Assembly (NCBI GenBank): GCA_035468985.1
Contig: DATISF010000077.1
Location: 6,833-70,832, forward strand
Origin: DASVHS01 sp035468985
GTDB taxonomy: Bacteria; Acidobacteriota; Thermoanaerobaculia; Gp7-AA8
Reading direction: 5' to 3'
DNA: 64,000 nt
In this document: positions 7,852 to 16,556 of the stretch, piece by piece
How positions within the stretch are numbered: the stretch's first letter is position 1
How the letters are laid out: each line of letters opens with the position of its first letter
Translations under genes and position numbers: made by a program
The notes under the pieces: model-generated
The model's database searches: none
Seen by the model: the letters and a program-made list of their open reading frames with translations, nothing else
Told to the model about the DNA's origin: nothing

Positions 7852-9321
7852 CTACTTCTCGTCCCCCACCACCTCGCTCGGCAACTTCACCAGCACTCCC
7901 GCGCGCGGCGCCTCCTTCACATCGAAGCCGTTCATGTTCGCGATCTCTTCGGCGTCGGCGGCATTGCCGGTGGCGCGGCGCGCGAGGACGCTCCAAGAGT
8001 CGCCGGAGCGCGCGGTCTCGACGCGAATGCGCGCCGGTTGTGCGCCGCGCGCACGCCCAAGATCGATCACCGCGCGCTGCAGAATGTCGCCGAGAGGACT
8101 CCGATCACGCGAGAGCGATGGAGAGAGGAACATCATGACCGCAACGTGATCGCCGTGGAGGAACTGCGTCGTCTCCACTCCGACCGGGCCCGAATCGGTC
8201 TGACCCGACCAGACGTCGATGACGAACCGCTGCCCGCTCCCGATCGTCGTTTCGCGTGAGCCGGCAAACTGCAGTCCCATCTGCTGGAACTTCGCGCGGA
8301 TGGCGTCCTGGGCGTTGGAACCCTGCAGCTCACGGGCCTCGACTTCCTGCACCATGAACGCCGAGTTCTGCGCTCGCCCCTTCGGCGTCATGGCGAAGAG
8401 CATTCCCTCCGCCACCGTCGGACTCCATCCGGCCGGCGCCTGGACGATCAGGCCGTGCTCTCGGTCGTAGACCGTACCGGCGCGGATCGTGACCCGCTCG
8501 GTGCTGTTCGCCGTCATGATTCCGTCGGTGAGGCGGACGTAGGGCGCGCGCTGCGGCTCGTTCGCGAGAGCGGCCGGATTCGTCGCCGCGATCTCCTTCA
8601 ATTTGCCTTCGACGTCGCGCACGCGTCTGGCCGGATCGGGGTGCGACTGGAAGTACCGCTCGATGCCGGCGACCGGATGTTTGTCGAGACGCTGCAGCGT
8701 GACGAGCATCCGCTCCGATCCGATGGGATTCCACCCGGCGCGGGCGACGTATTCCGTCCCGACGAGGTCCGCCTGGCTCTCCTGCGAGCGCGAATAGCGC
8801 TGAAAGAGCAGACCGAGCCCGAGCTCGGCGAGCTGTCCGTACTGCTGCGTCGCTTCCGGCCCGGCGATCACCGCGCCGAGGACCATGCCAAACTGAGCGA
8901 GCTGGACGCGCGAGATCTGTTGCGCCGCATGGCGCGCGGTGACGTGGGTGATCTCGTGTCCGAGGACGCCGGCCAGCTCGTCCTCGGAGTTGATCCGCTC
9001 GAGCATGCCGCGGGTGATGTAGACGTATCCGCCGGGCAGCGCCATGGCGTTGACCATCGGCGTGTCGATGACGGTGAAGTGCCACGGCAGATTCGGTCGA
9101 TCGGACGCGGCGGCCAGGCGATGACCGACCGTATCCACAAGCCGGTTCAGCTCCGGTTTCTCGTCGTAGACGCCGAATTGCCGGATGACCTGCTCGTGGG
9201 ACTGCTGTCCGATCTGGATCTCCTGGCCCTCGGAGACGATGTTGAACTCGCGCTTGTGCGTGACCGGATTCGTCGCGCACGCGACAGTGAGGAGAAGCGA
9301 GGCGAAGAGCAACTTGCGCAT
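7852..9321 (-). CDS. M48-family metalloprotease lipoprotein with C-terminal LysM-like tail
   Basis: A 489-residue protein with a lipobox-like signal (Cys15 in 'TVACATN'). The peptidase core carries the zinc motif HEITH (122-126) inside 'GVLGHEITHVTARHAAQQ', with the likely third ligand Glu181 in 'SRSQESQADLVG'. This is the BepA/YfgC and LoiP type of periplasmic M48 protease, which acts on misassembled outer-membrane proteins. After the core, ~residues 290-430 form an extra domain. The last ~55 residues ('SGDSWSVLARRATGNAADAE') resemble a LysM module and may hold the enzyme on peptidoglycan. A plus-strand PilN-like gene starts 43 bases away in the opposite direction. Protease assignment is firm; substrate is inferred. 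Confidence 0.92.
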   Translation of the reverse strand: MRKLLFASLLLTVACATNPVTHKREFNIVSEGQEIQIGQQSHEQVIRQFGVYDEKPELNRLVDTVGHRLAAASDRPNLPWHFTVIDTPMVNAMALPGGYVYITRGMLERINSEDELAGVLGHEITHVTARHAAQQISRVQLAQFGMVLGAVIAGPEATQQYGQLAELGLGLLFQRYSRSQESQADLVGTEYVARAGWNPIGSERMLVTLQRLDKHPVAGIERYFQSHPDPARRVRDVEGKLKEIAATNPAALANEPQRAPYVRLTDGIMTANSTERVTIRAGTVYDREHGLIVQAPAGWSPTVAEGMLFAMTPKGRAQNSAFMVQEVEARELQGSNAQDAIRAKFQQMGLQFAGSRETTIGSGQRFVIDVWSGQTDSGPVGVETTQFLHGDHVAVMMFLSPSLSRDRSPLGDILQRAVIDLGRARGAQPARIRVETARSGDSWSVLARRATGNAADAEEIANMNGFDVKEAPRAGVLVKLPSEVVGDEK

Positions 9322-9364
9322 GGCGGACGCTACTGCAAGGCGGATTCCCGTACACTTTGCAACC

Positions 9365-9787
9365 GTGCTGAAATGGATTGCGCTCGTGCTCTCGCTCCTG
9401 GCCTGCGGCTTCTACGACTTCGTGCAACAGCGGAAGCTCGCCGACATGCACGCCGAGATCAAGATCAAACAGGCCGAGCTGCGGCCGCTGGCGCCGTTCG
9501 ATGCGGAGGTGCAGGTCTTCCAGAAGAACAAGGACCGGCTGCAGCGACGCATCGATCTCATCAACCAGCTGAAACAGAACCAGCATGTGCCTTTTCAGGC
9601 GGTTGCGATGCTGGCCGGTGAGGAAAGCGCGCCGATCGAATCGGCGGCCGTCATCCCGCGGGGCGGACTGGTGATCAACGGCCGCGCCGATTCCGACGCC
9701 ACGATCGAACAGCTCGCGCAACGCTTGCGCGCAACTGAGAAACACGTCGCGCCGGATCACTCGTTCGAATTGCAGGTGACGCCATGA
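9365..9787 (+). CDS. PilN-like single-pass membrane protein
   Basis: From the GTG at 9365 the protein has 140 residues: a very short cytoplasmic start, one membrane helix ('LKWIALVLSLLACGFYDF'), a coiled-coil stretch (about residues 20-65) and a small alpha/beta domain. This is the layout of PilN, the inner-membrane alignment protein of type IV pili. The frame extends further upstream, but that region overlaps the divergent protease gene and looks like shadow sequence. Its stop overlaps the next gene by 4 bases (ATGA). No PilM, PilP, PilQ or pilin gene is nearby, so it may serve a pilus or secretion apparatus encoded elsewhere or a distinct complex. Similarity is by architecture only. Confidence 0.6.
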   Translation: MLKWIALVLSLLACGFYDFVQQRKLADMHAEIKIKQAELRPLAPFDAEVQVFQKNKDRLQRRIDLINQLKQNQHVPFQAVAMLAGEESAPIESAAVIPRGGLVINGRADSDATIEQLAQRLRATEKHVAPDHSFELQVTP

Positions 9788-10293
9788 GGCAGTTCGTCCT
9801 CATCCTCATCGCTCTCGCCCTTCCGCCCACCGTCTACTTTCAGACGCTCGGGGAGAAGCGCGAACGGCAGAGCAGGATGGCGGACAGCGCGATCCTGGAT
9901 CTCGACCGGCGCATCGAACAGTCGCGCGCGGCACAGCGCAAGATCACGCAGTTCCATGAAGAGCTCGACCGGCTGGCCGTGGAGAACGAAAAGCTCCGGC
10001 GGATTCTCCCTCCCGACTTGTCCGTCGGCGAGATCCGCGCGCTCATCGACGCGAATGCATCGCAGACCGGCGTGCGGATCGCGCGTTTCGAGCCGCGCAA
10101 GCCGGTGAAGGATGTCTACACGTTTCTGTCAATCGACATGGAAGTGATCGGAAACGCGGGCGCCACATCCGAGTTCCTGCGGCGAACCTCGGATGCAACC
10201 ACGATCCTCAACACGTCCGCGATGACCATCCGGAAAGATCCCGCCGGCTGGCGGACCGATTTCGTCATGACGGCGTATGCGTTGCCGGACTGA
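9784..10293 (+). CDS. PilO-like single-pass membrane protein
   Basis: A 169-residue protein starting at an ATG that overlaps the stop of the PilN-like gene. It has one N-terminal membrane helix ('VLILIALALPPTVYF'), a coiled coil (about residues 25-80) containing 'NEKLRRILPPDLSVGEI', and a C-terminal ferredoxin-like domain (90-169). The P-x-x-L-S/T pattern followed by 'IRALIDANASQTGVRI' matches PilO proteins of type IV pilus alignment complexes. With the preceding gene it forms the classical PilN-PilO order. Its last 29 bases overlap the end of the convergent gene on the other strand. Confidence 0.65.
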   Translation: MRQFVLILIALALPPTVYFQTLGEKRERQSRMADSAILDLDRRIEQSRAAQRKITQFHEELDRLAVENEKLRRILPPDLSVGEIRALIDANASQTGVRIARFEPRKPVKDVYTFLSIDMEVIGNAGATSEFLRRTSDATTILNTSAMTIRKDPAGWRTDFVMTAYALPD

Positions 10294-11605
10294 TTTCGTG
10301 ATGCGTCTGCAATGACGGCGGCCGCGCCGGGGGAAGAGGCGGCTCGAGCCGCAGCACGTTCCCTTCGACTCTCCAGTGGCGATCGCCGCACCTCGAGCGT
10401 TCATTCAGTTGACCGCGCTTCAAGGCGAGCACCTTCTCTGTCCCTTCGAAATCCAGAAGCATGCGATTGCCATGAATCGCAAACTCCGCCCCTCCGCCAA
10501 ACACGCCGAACGGGTTGAACGGAACGCGTTCGCTAACCTGCCACTCGCGCGGCAGGTCGAAGCGGCAGCCGCGAAGCCGGCGGATGACGGCAGCCTCGCG
10601 CAGATCGCTGTCTGCACTCTCCGCCGCGGCGAGACGGACATAGGGCGTGACGAACCACGCACCGCGCTCCTTCAACGTCTCCTCGGCATCCGTTGCCAGG
10701 GCGTCGATCCATTGCTCGTGCGGATCGAACCGGCGGATGGGCAACAGCGCCGGCGGAGCAAGCTTTCGGGCCACGCCGAGCTGATTCTCCGTCGCGTAGA
10801 CAACGCTGGAGATTCCGTGGTGAATGGCGAGCATCGCCTGGGTCAGACGTTGCGCGGCGTCGACGCGCTGCCACGCGCCGTCCTGATCGCCGTTTGTCGC
10901 GCTCTGCAGCGCGTCTGCAAGCATGGTCTTCTGAAGTGAGTAAAACGGCGCGAGCTGGCGATTGTTGCCGGCGAAGCGCGGCGGCTCGCCCTCCAGCAGG
11001 AGGTGCTCCAGCTCATCGAGATCCCAACGGTGCTCGATGAGGTAATGATCGAGCTCTCGCGGCACGGGCATGATGCGATCGTCGCCGCGCTCGACCTCGC
11101 CCCAGACATAGTCATTCAGCTCGCGCGGGGCGTCGCTCGACACGTGGTCCGCAGCGCGAAACCGCGCCGCGATCTGCTCGATGTGCCGGGCGGAATCGTT
11201 TTCGGTCACCGCGGCGGGTCGCGGGACGCGTTGGAATCCCTGCGCCACGCGCAATTCGAGAATCGTTGCCGTGGCCAGCATCCCGACGACGAGCAGAAGC
11301 GGGACGGCCACGACGATCGCGAGGAGCGTCTTCCAGCGAAGAAACACGGCGAGCGTCGCGGCGATCAGCGCAACGAGAAGGCTGTTGAGCGCGGCGAGGA
11401 AGAGCAGATCCATCTTCGCTTTCCCCACAGTCGGGTAGAGCGGAAGCGTGGTCACTGCCAGCGCAAAGCTCGGCGCGTACCGTTCCTCGAACGGCCGCGA
11501 AGGCTTCACCGCCTCGGTCCAGGCCGATACGGCCCAGGTCGTCAGGGCGAAGTGGATGATGAATAAGAGGATGGCCAGAAGGACGAACGTTCTCGGCCGG
11601 CTCAC
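10265..11605 (-). CDS. Hypothetical membrane protein with large extracytoplasmic region
   Basis: I do not recognise this family. The GTG at 11605 gives 446 residues. The frame continues upstream to 11674, but that part overlaps the divergent [2Fe-2S] gene. Hydrophobic segments lie at about residues 6-26, 63-83 and 90-115. The remaining ~330 residues are soluble and helix-rich, with acidic and Arg-rich stretches but no catalytic motif I can name. The C-terminal 25 residues are Pro/His-rich and overlap the convergent PilO-like gene by 29 bases. It is a monocistronic gene between two plus-strand units. Confidence 0.7.
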   Translation of the reverse strand: MSRPRTFVLLAILLFIIHFALTTWAVSAWTEAVKPSRPFEERYAPSFALAVTTLPLYPTVGKAKMDLLFLAALNSLLVALIAATLAVFLRWKTLLAIVVAVPLLLVVGMLATATILELRVAQGFQRVPRPAAVTENDSARHIEQIAARFRAADHVSSDAPRELNDYVWGEVERGDDRIMPVPRELDHYLIEHRWDLDELEHLLLEGEPPRFAGNNRQLAPFYSLQKTMLADALQSATNGDQDGAWQRVDAAQRLTQAMLAIHHGISSVVYATENQLGVARKLAPPALLPIRRFDPHEQWIDALATDAEETLKERGAWFVTPYVRLAAAESADSDLREAAVIRRLRGCRFDLPREWQVSERVPFNPFGVFGGGAEFAIHGNRMLLDFEGTEKVLALKRGQLNERSRCGDRHWRVEGNVLRLEPPLPPARPPSLQTHHEISPATHTPS

Positions 11606-11657
11606 AGCATGATTGTATTGGCTGCGATAGGATTTCGAGAACCACAAGGAGGTCCGC

Positions 11658-12131
11658 GTGAAGCGCACCATCAACTTTCACCTGAACGGACGCCCGGTAT
11701 CGCTCGACACCGAAGACGAGCGGACGCTGCTCTGGGTCCTGCGCACCGATCTCGAGTTGACCGGCACCAAGTACGGCTGCGGCGAAGGAATCTGCGGCTC
11801 GTGCACGGTCGTGGTCGACGGCCAGGCCGTGCGTTCGTGCCAGCGATCGCTGGCCAGCGTCGACGGGAAGAACGTCACCACGATCGAGGGCCTCGAGCAC
11901 AACGGCAAACTGCACCCGCTGCAGGAAGCGTTCATGGAGCATGGCGGCTTCCAGTGCGGCTTCTGCACGTCGGGCATGATCATGAACGCCTATGCATTCC
12001 TGAAGCAGCAGCCGAAGCCGGGCCGCGACGCCATCGTCCAGGAGATGGATTCGAATCTCTGCCGGTGCGGGGCGCATCAGAGGATCGTCGCCGCCATTGC
12101 GGATGCGGCGTCCAAAGGAGGTGCGCGATGA
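11658..12131 (+). CDS. [2Fe-2S] subunit of an isoquinoline-1-oxidoreductase-type molybdoenzyme
   Basis: A 157-residue protein with the two [2Fe-2S] modules of the xanthine oxidase family. The plant-ferredoxin-type cluster uses 'YGCGEGICGSCTV' plus a distal Cys in 'VRSCQ'. The second cluster uses 'FQCGFCTSGMI' and 'NLCRCG'. It passes electrons from the Mo centre to an outside acceptor; no FAD subunit is encoded here, as in two-subunit IorAB enzymes. The ribosome site AAGGAGGT lies just upstream of the ATG. Its stop overlaps the start of the Mo-subunit gene (ATGA), so the two are cotranslated. Unlike the related gene at 34497, it has no export signal of its own; co-export with the large subunit is possible. 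Confidence 0.94.
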   Translation: MKRTINFHLNGRPVSLDTEDERTLLWVLRTDLELTGTKYGCGEGICGSCTVVVDGQAVRSCQRSLASVDGKNVTTIEGLEHNGKLHPLQEAFMEHGGFQCGFCTSGMIMNAYAFLKQQPKPGRDAIVQEMDSNLCRCGAHQRIVAAIADAASKGGAR

Positions 12132-14209
12132 GCACGAACCTCGATCGCCGCTCCTTCTGCAAACTCGTCGGCGGCGGGATCGTCGTGCTGGTCACGACCC
12201 GCCCGATGGATCTCTTCGGGCAGCAGCGCCGCGGATATCCGGAAGATCCGAACGCCTACCTGCGCATCGACGAGAACGGTCACGTCACGCTCTTCTCCGG
12301 AAAGATCGAGATGGGACAGGGCGTGCACACGTCGCTCGCGCAGATGGCTGCCGACGAGCTCGGCGTGTCTCTCGACTCGATCACCATGATCATGGGCGAC
12401 ACGGACGCCTGTCCGTGGGATGCGGGCACGTGGGGATCGCTGACCACGCGCATGTTCGGTCCGGCCGTTCGCGCCGCGGCCGCGGAAGCGCGCACGGTGC
12501 TCATGAATCTCGCGGCGAAGAAACTCGGCGTGCCGCGCGAGAAACTGGTGGTGAACAACGGCGTGGTGTCGGTCGCCGGCAATCCATCGAAGAAGGTCAC
12601 GTACGGCGAGCTCGCCAAAGGAAAGCAGATCGAGCGTCTCGTCGACGAGAAGGCCGTGCTCCGCTCGGTCAAGGAATTCAAGGTCATGGGAAAGTCGCCC
12701 AGGCGACTCGATGGCCGCGAGAAAGTCACCGGCAAGGCGCAGTACACCGGCGACATGCGCCTCCCCGGAATGCTGTACGCGCGCATCCTCCGGCCGCCGA
12801 TGCACGGCGCAACGCGGAAGTCGCTCGACACATCGAAGGCGAAGGCGCTCGACGGTGTGACGGTCGTCGAGAAGGACGATCTCGTCGCGGTGCTCCACAA
12901 GGATCCGGAGATGGCGGCGAAAGCGCTGTCCCTCATCGCGGCGGAGTGGGACAAGCCGGCAGCGGCGTTCGATCAGGATTCGGTTCACGACTACTTCGTG
13001 AAGAACGCCGGTGAGGGAGAGGTCCGGGTCAACAAGGGCAACATCGCCGACGCCGCTGGCGCCACGCAGAGCACGTTCAAGATCGGGTATCTCGCCCATG
13101 CTCCGATGGAGCCACACACCGCGCTGGCCGAGGCAAAGGACGGAAGGATCACGGTGTGGGCGTCGACGCAGAGCCCGTTCGGAAATCGGGCCATGATCGC
13201 CAAGGCCCTCGGTCTCGACGAGAAACAGGTGCGCGTGATCACGCCGTTCGTCGGCGGCGGGTTTGGCGGGAAGAGCACCAGCAACCAGGCGCTGGAAGCG
13301 GCGCGCCTGACGCAGATCGTCGGGAAGCCGGTGATGGTCCTGTGGACGCGCGGCGAGGAGTTCTTCTACGACACGTTTGGTCCCGCCGCCGTCGTGAAGA
13401 TCGCGTCGTCGATGAACGGCGAGGGAAAGCTCACATCGTGGGACTACAACGTCTATGCGGCGGGCGATCGCGCGGCAGAGGTGCTGTACGACATCCCGAA
13501 CGCAACCGTGAAGACGTACATGTCGCGCAACTCCCCCGGCGGGAAGCTGCATCCGTTCGCCGTCGGACCGTGGCGCGCTCCGGGCGCGGGGACCAATGTC
13601 TTCGCGCGCGAGTCGCAGATCGACATCATGGCCGCGGCGGCGAAGGCGGATCCGCTCGAGTTCCGTCTGCGCAACACCACCGATGAGCGCGCGCGGCGTG
13701 TGCTGAAAGCGGTCGCCGAGAAACTGGGATGGAAAGCGGCGGCTGGTCCGTCCGGTCAGGGCCGCGGCATTGCCGTCGGCATCGACTCCGGAACGTACTG
13801 CGCGCTGGCCGCCGAAGTGGCGGTCGACAAGGCCACCGGCGCGATCACCGTCAAGCGCGTGGTCGCAGCGCAGGACATGGGCATCGTCATCAATCCCGAC
13901 GGCGCCAAGATGCAGATGGAAGGCTGCGTCACCATGGGCCTCGGCTACGTGCTGAGCGAGGAGTTGCAGTTCCGCGGCGGCGAGATTCTAGACAAGAATT
14001 TCGACACGTACGAGTTGCCGCGCTTCTCGTGGTTGCCGCGCATCGAAACGATCCTGATCTCCAACGACGAGCTCTCGCCGCAAGGCGGCGGCGAGCCCGC
14101 CATCGTGCCGATGGGCGCCGTCATCGCCAATGCCGTGTTCGACGCGACGGGCGTGAGGATTTACCGGCTGCCGATGACGAAGGAGAGGGTGAAAAAAGCG
14201 CTGGCTTGA
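12128..14209 (+). CDS. Molybdopterin-binding large subunit, isoquinoline-1-oxidoreductase type
   Basis: A 693-residue protein starting at the ATG overlapping the previous stop. The N-terminus has an RRSF twin-arginine motif (residues 7-10) followed by a hydrophobic stretch ('LVGGGIVVLVTT'), so Tat export is likely. A first Mo-binding region ('GKIEMGQGVHTSLAQMAADE', ~60-80) precedes the a/b hammerhead domain ('VTGKAQYTGDMRLPGMLYAR', ~200-220). The pterin loops follow ('PFVGGGFGGKS', 'GPWRAPGAG'). Glu656 in 'QGGGEPAIVPMGA' is at the catalytic base position. The family hydroxylates aldehydes or N-heteroaromatics with water as oxygen source; the actual substrate is not readable. At ~690 residues it is slightly short for IorB. 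Confidence 0.93.
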   Translation: MSTNLDRRSFCKLVGGGIVVLVTTRPMDLFGQQRRGYPEDPNAYLRIDENGHVTLFSGKIEMGQGVHTSLAQMAADELGVSLDSITMIMGDTDACPWDAGTWGSLTTRMFGPAVRAAAAEARTVLMNLAAKKLGVPREKLVVNNGVVSVAGNPSKKVTYGELAKGKQIERLVDEKAVLRSVKEFKVMGKSPRRLDGREKVTGKAQYTGDMRLPGMLYARILRPPMHGATRKSLDTSKAKALDGVTVVEKDDLVAVLHKDPEMAAKALSLIAAEWDKPAAAFDQDSVHDYFVKNAGEGEVRVNKGNIADAAGATQSTFKIGYLAHAPMEPHTALAEAKDGRITVWASTQSPFGNRAMIAKALGLDEKQVRVITPFVGGGFGGKSTSNQALEAARLTQIVGKPVMVLWTRGEEFFYDTFGPAAVVKIASSMNGEGKLTSWDYNVYAAGDRAAEVLYDIPNATVKTYMSRNSPGGKLHPFAVGPWRAPGAGTNVFARESQIDIMAAAAKADPLEFRLRNTTDERARRVLKAVAEKLGWKAAAGPSGQGRGIAVGIDSGTYCALAAEVAVDKATGAITVKRVVAAQDMGIVINPDGAKMQMEGCVTMGLGYVLSEELQFRGGEILDKNFDTYELPRFSWLPRIETILISNDELSPQGGGEPAIVPMGAVIANAVFDATGVRIYRLPMTKERVKKALA

Positions 14210-14210
14210 A

Positions 14211-14264
14211 TGGAGCCCCGGCTTCAGCCGGGGAAATGGGGCACCGGCTGAAGCCGGTGCTCCA
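14211..14264. repeat. Palindromic intergenic repeat, TGGAGC family, copy 2
   Basis: Bounded by TGGAGC (14211-14216) and GCTCCA (14259-14264). It holds two inner palindromes, CCCGGCTTCAGCCGGG and GCACCGGCTGAAGCCGGTGC, which can also pair with each other. It fills the entire space between two convergent genes, starting one base after the stop at 14209 and ending at the stop at 14265. It could serve as a bidirectional transcript end. Copy 1 is at 5877-5927. Confidence 0.85.
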
Positions 14265-14711
14265 TCAATTCACCGGTTCCTTGATCCAGAACCCGTCCTT
14301 CTCTTTCCAGTTGTATCTGGCCTTGCCGTCGACCTTGTGGAGCGAGGCGTCGCTCATCACGAGCTTCTCGCCGTCGTCCTTCATGAAGAAATCGACATCG
14401 ACGGTGTGGCCGTCATCCGACTTGAAATCGGTGCAGGCGAAGTAAGTCTTCGGATCGATCTGCGCCAGCCGCTCGCGATGGACGTGATCGAGCTTCATGC
14501 TCCACGTCTTCTGATCGTCCTTCATCGTGTACACGCCGCCGTTCTTCTGCTGCGTGGCCTCGATGTCGGCGGTGATCGCCTTCGCCAGCTCGTCCATGGT
14601 GTAGGAATGCTTCGGCTTCTCCTTCGTCTCTTCGGGATGCTCCGGATGCTCCTGGGCGATGACGAATGCGGGAGCGAGGAGCAGCGCGCACAGAATCAGA
14701 AAACGTTTCAT
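14265..14711 (-). CDS. Small secreted hypothetical protein
   Basis: A 148-residue protein from the ATG at 14711, chosen because AAAGGAG lies 6 bases upstream; an ATG five codons earlier lacks this. Residues 1-20 are a signal peptide ending 'FVIAQ'. The mature N-terminus is His/Glu-rich ('EHPEHPEETKEKPKH'), which could bind metal weakly. The rest is a compact alpha/beta domain with 'YTMKDDQKTWSMKLDHVHRE' and 'TYFACTDFKSDDGHTVDVDF'. That pattern looks like a protein tracking a small lipocalin-like or DUF fold. I do not recognise the family. It stands alone, next to the repeat island upstream of its promoter. Confidence 0.75.
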   Translation of the reverse strand: MKRFLILCALLLAPAFVIAQEHPEHPEETKEKPKHSYTMDELAKAITADIEATQQKNGGVYTMKDDQKTWSMKLDHVHRERLAQIDPKTYFACTDFKSDDGHTVDVDFFMKDDGEKLVMSDASLHKVDGKARYNWKEKDGFWIKEPVN

Positions 14712-14771
14712 GAAGACTCCTTTCATTCCGAGCGGATCGGCGACTCGGTCATTCGGGTGCGCCGATTATAG

Positions 14772-15135
14772 GCGTCAGGCCTGAGGCCTCAGGGAACCTC
14801 TGCACAAGTCGTCATCCTGAGCCGGCGAAGCGCGGGCGAAAGGATCTCAGCGAAAACGCCTGCCATTTCGAGATCCTTCGCCGTCTTCGCGGCTCAGGAT
14901 GACGTGAACCCCGACGTGCGCGGTCCTAGAGGTGTGAACCTCTGTACAAGTCGTCATCCTGAGCCGGCGAAGCGCGGGCGAAAGGATCTCAGGATGCGAA
15001 AACGCCCGCGATCACGTAGGGCCGACTCTCAGTCGGCCCCGGGCCCGCCCGCCATTTCGAGATCCTTCGCCGTCTTCGCGGCTCAGGATGACGGGAACAA
15101 CGACTTGCGCAGAGGTTCTGCCTCGGGCCTGACGC
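14772..15135. repeat. Repeat island bounded by 16-bp terminal inverted repeats
   Basis: This fills the only gene-free stretch longer than 300 bases (14712-15142). The ends GCGTCAGGCCTGAGGC (14772-14787) and GCCTCGGGCCTGACGC (15120-15135) are inverted repeats with one mismatch. Inside are two tandem copies of the 'GTCATCCTGAG' hairpin element: copy A at 14811-14903, copy B at 14953-15092. Copy B is interrupted by a different element containing a perfect 9-bp hairpin (15019-15039). No open frame or transposase is present. It looks like a nest of non-autonomous elements. Confidence 0.8.
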
Positions 15136-15142
15136 CTAAGTC

Positions 15143-16501
15143 CTACTCCGCAACCATCAACTGCTCGAGCTTCCCGTCCGGCATGGTGAACGTCCAGGCG
15201 CGGAGCGTCTTTTTCGGGAACACCACCCGGTAATTGCGCAGGGTCATGCCGCCGCGGAGGCTTTCCCGCGTCTGGGTGAACTCGGTCGGCGTCCCGAGCG
15301 GTGCCAGGGATGCGGCGAAATCGCGCAGCGCGGTCTCGTTGAGGTAGGCGTTCGCGTTCGCGGTGAAGAGCGAGCGATCGATCCGGCCCTTCTGCAGCCC
15401 GGCGAAAATCGTCTTCGCCTGTTCGAGCTCCTTCCCGCCGGGCGGCGTGAAGATCAGATCGGCGATCTTCGTTGCGATCTGGCTCGATGCACCGGTGGCG
15501 TCGAGATTCGTCTGCACCACGATCGCCACGCGGTCGTCGGGATAGACCTGGTTCGTCGCGGTGAAACCGGAGACCTCGCCTCCGTGCGAGATGAGGCGGC
15601 GGCCGCCGATCAGGGCCACGTTGACGCCGAGCCCGTAACTCGTTCCTGCGCCATCCTTCAGGCGGATCTCCGTCTGCAGCGCGCGATACGACTCCGGTTT
15701 CATCAGCCGCTGCTCGATCATGGAGATGTCCCACTTCGCGAGGTCGGCGGCAGTCATGGCCAGCTCGCCCGCGGCGAACATCCACCCTTTCCCTTCCTTC
15801 GGCGCGGGGCGCGGCGGGCCGAGCGCGTAACGGAGGTAGCGCGCGGCATCATTCGGACCGAGCGGCCCGGAGTCCGTGTCCGCCACGCTCGTCATCTGCA
15901 GCGGACCGAACACCCGCTGCTGGAGAAACGCGAGCAGCGGCATGGCGGCGACGCGTTCCACGATCTGTCCGGCAATGACGTAGTTCGTGTTGCTGTACTG
16001 CCATCGCGTTCCGGGATCGAAGTCCAGCCCCTTGCGCCCCCACTGATCCATGATCTCCCGCGCGGTCACCGGCTGCAGCATCGGCGGCATGACGTAGTCC
16101 TGCGGCCAGAAATCCTGATAGCCCGACGTCATCGACAGGAGCTGGCGGATCGTGACGTCGTTCGAACGCGTGAGCTCCGGCAGCCAGCGCACGACCTTGT
16201 CGTCGAGCGAGAGCTTCCCTTCCTCCGCCAGCATCAGCACCGCCGTGGCGGTGAACTGCTTGCTGATCGAGCCGATGCTGTAGCGCATCTGCGGATTGGC
16301 GGGCGTCTTCGTCTCCAGGTTCGCCAGGCCGTAGGCGTGCGTGTAGACGAGCTTTCCGTCGCGCACCACGGCGATGGATGCGCTCGGCGCACCGGTTTTC
16401 TTCAGGATGTCGGTGGCGGCGCTGTCGACCGCGGTCGTGAACGGGTCCTGCCCGAAAAGCGGAAGAGCGGCGAAGAGAAGTGCGGCAGTCAATCGCGACA
16501 T
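15143..16501 (-). CDS. Serine hydrolase, class C beta-lactamase/esterase family
   Basis: A 452-residue secreted protein; the signal peptide ends near residue 17 ('AALPLFGQ'). The class C/penicillin-binding fold is shown by the S-x-x-K motif S78-I-S-K81 in 'YSIGSISKQF', the Y-x-N motif Y169-S-N171 and a late 'HGG' box in 'LISHGGEVSGF'. A further domain of ~100 residues follows the catalytic part, of the type found in many peptidase-like S12 proteins. Such proteins hydrolyse D-amino-acid peptides, esters or beta-lactams; the large group is mostly not true beta-lactamases. It is monocistronic, with the repeat island directly after its stop. Confidence 0.92.
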   Translation of the reverse strand: MSRLTAALLFAALPLFGQDPFTTAVDSAATDILKKTGAPSASIAVVRDGKLVYTHAYGLANLETKTPANPQMRYSIGSISKQFTATAVLMLAEEGKLSLDDKVVRWLPELTRSNDVTIRQLLSMTSGYQDFWPQDYVMPPMLQPVTAREIMDQWGRKGLDFDPGTRWQYSNTNYVIAGQIVERVAAMPLLAFLQQRVFGPLQMTSVADTDSGPLGPNDAARYLRYALGPPRPAPKEGKGWMFAAGELAMTAADLAKWDISMIEQRLMKPESYRALQTEIRLKDGAGTSYGLGVNVALIGGRRLISHGGEVSGFTATNQVYPDDRVAIVVQTNLDATGASSQIATKIADLIFTPPGGKELEQAKTIFAGLQKGRIDRSLFTANANAYLNETALRDFAASLAPLGTPTEFTQTRESLRGGMTLRNYRVVFPKKTLRAWTFTMPDGKLEQLMVAE

Positions 16502-16556
16502 GCGTGAGATCGTATCAGCGCCCGACTATACTTGCCTCAAACCGACAGGAGATTGC

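Noticed and set aside
12077..13552. A 491-codon minus-strand open frame opposite the Mo-subunit gene
   Set aside because: Shadow frame: the sense gene has catalytic and cofactor motifs throughout, and the antisense product is His/Arg-rich without domains.
14772..15135. CRISPR array
   Set aside because: Only two repeated units with imperfect hairpins and no regular unique spacers; no cas genes.
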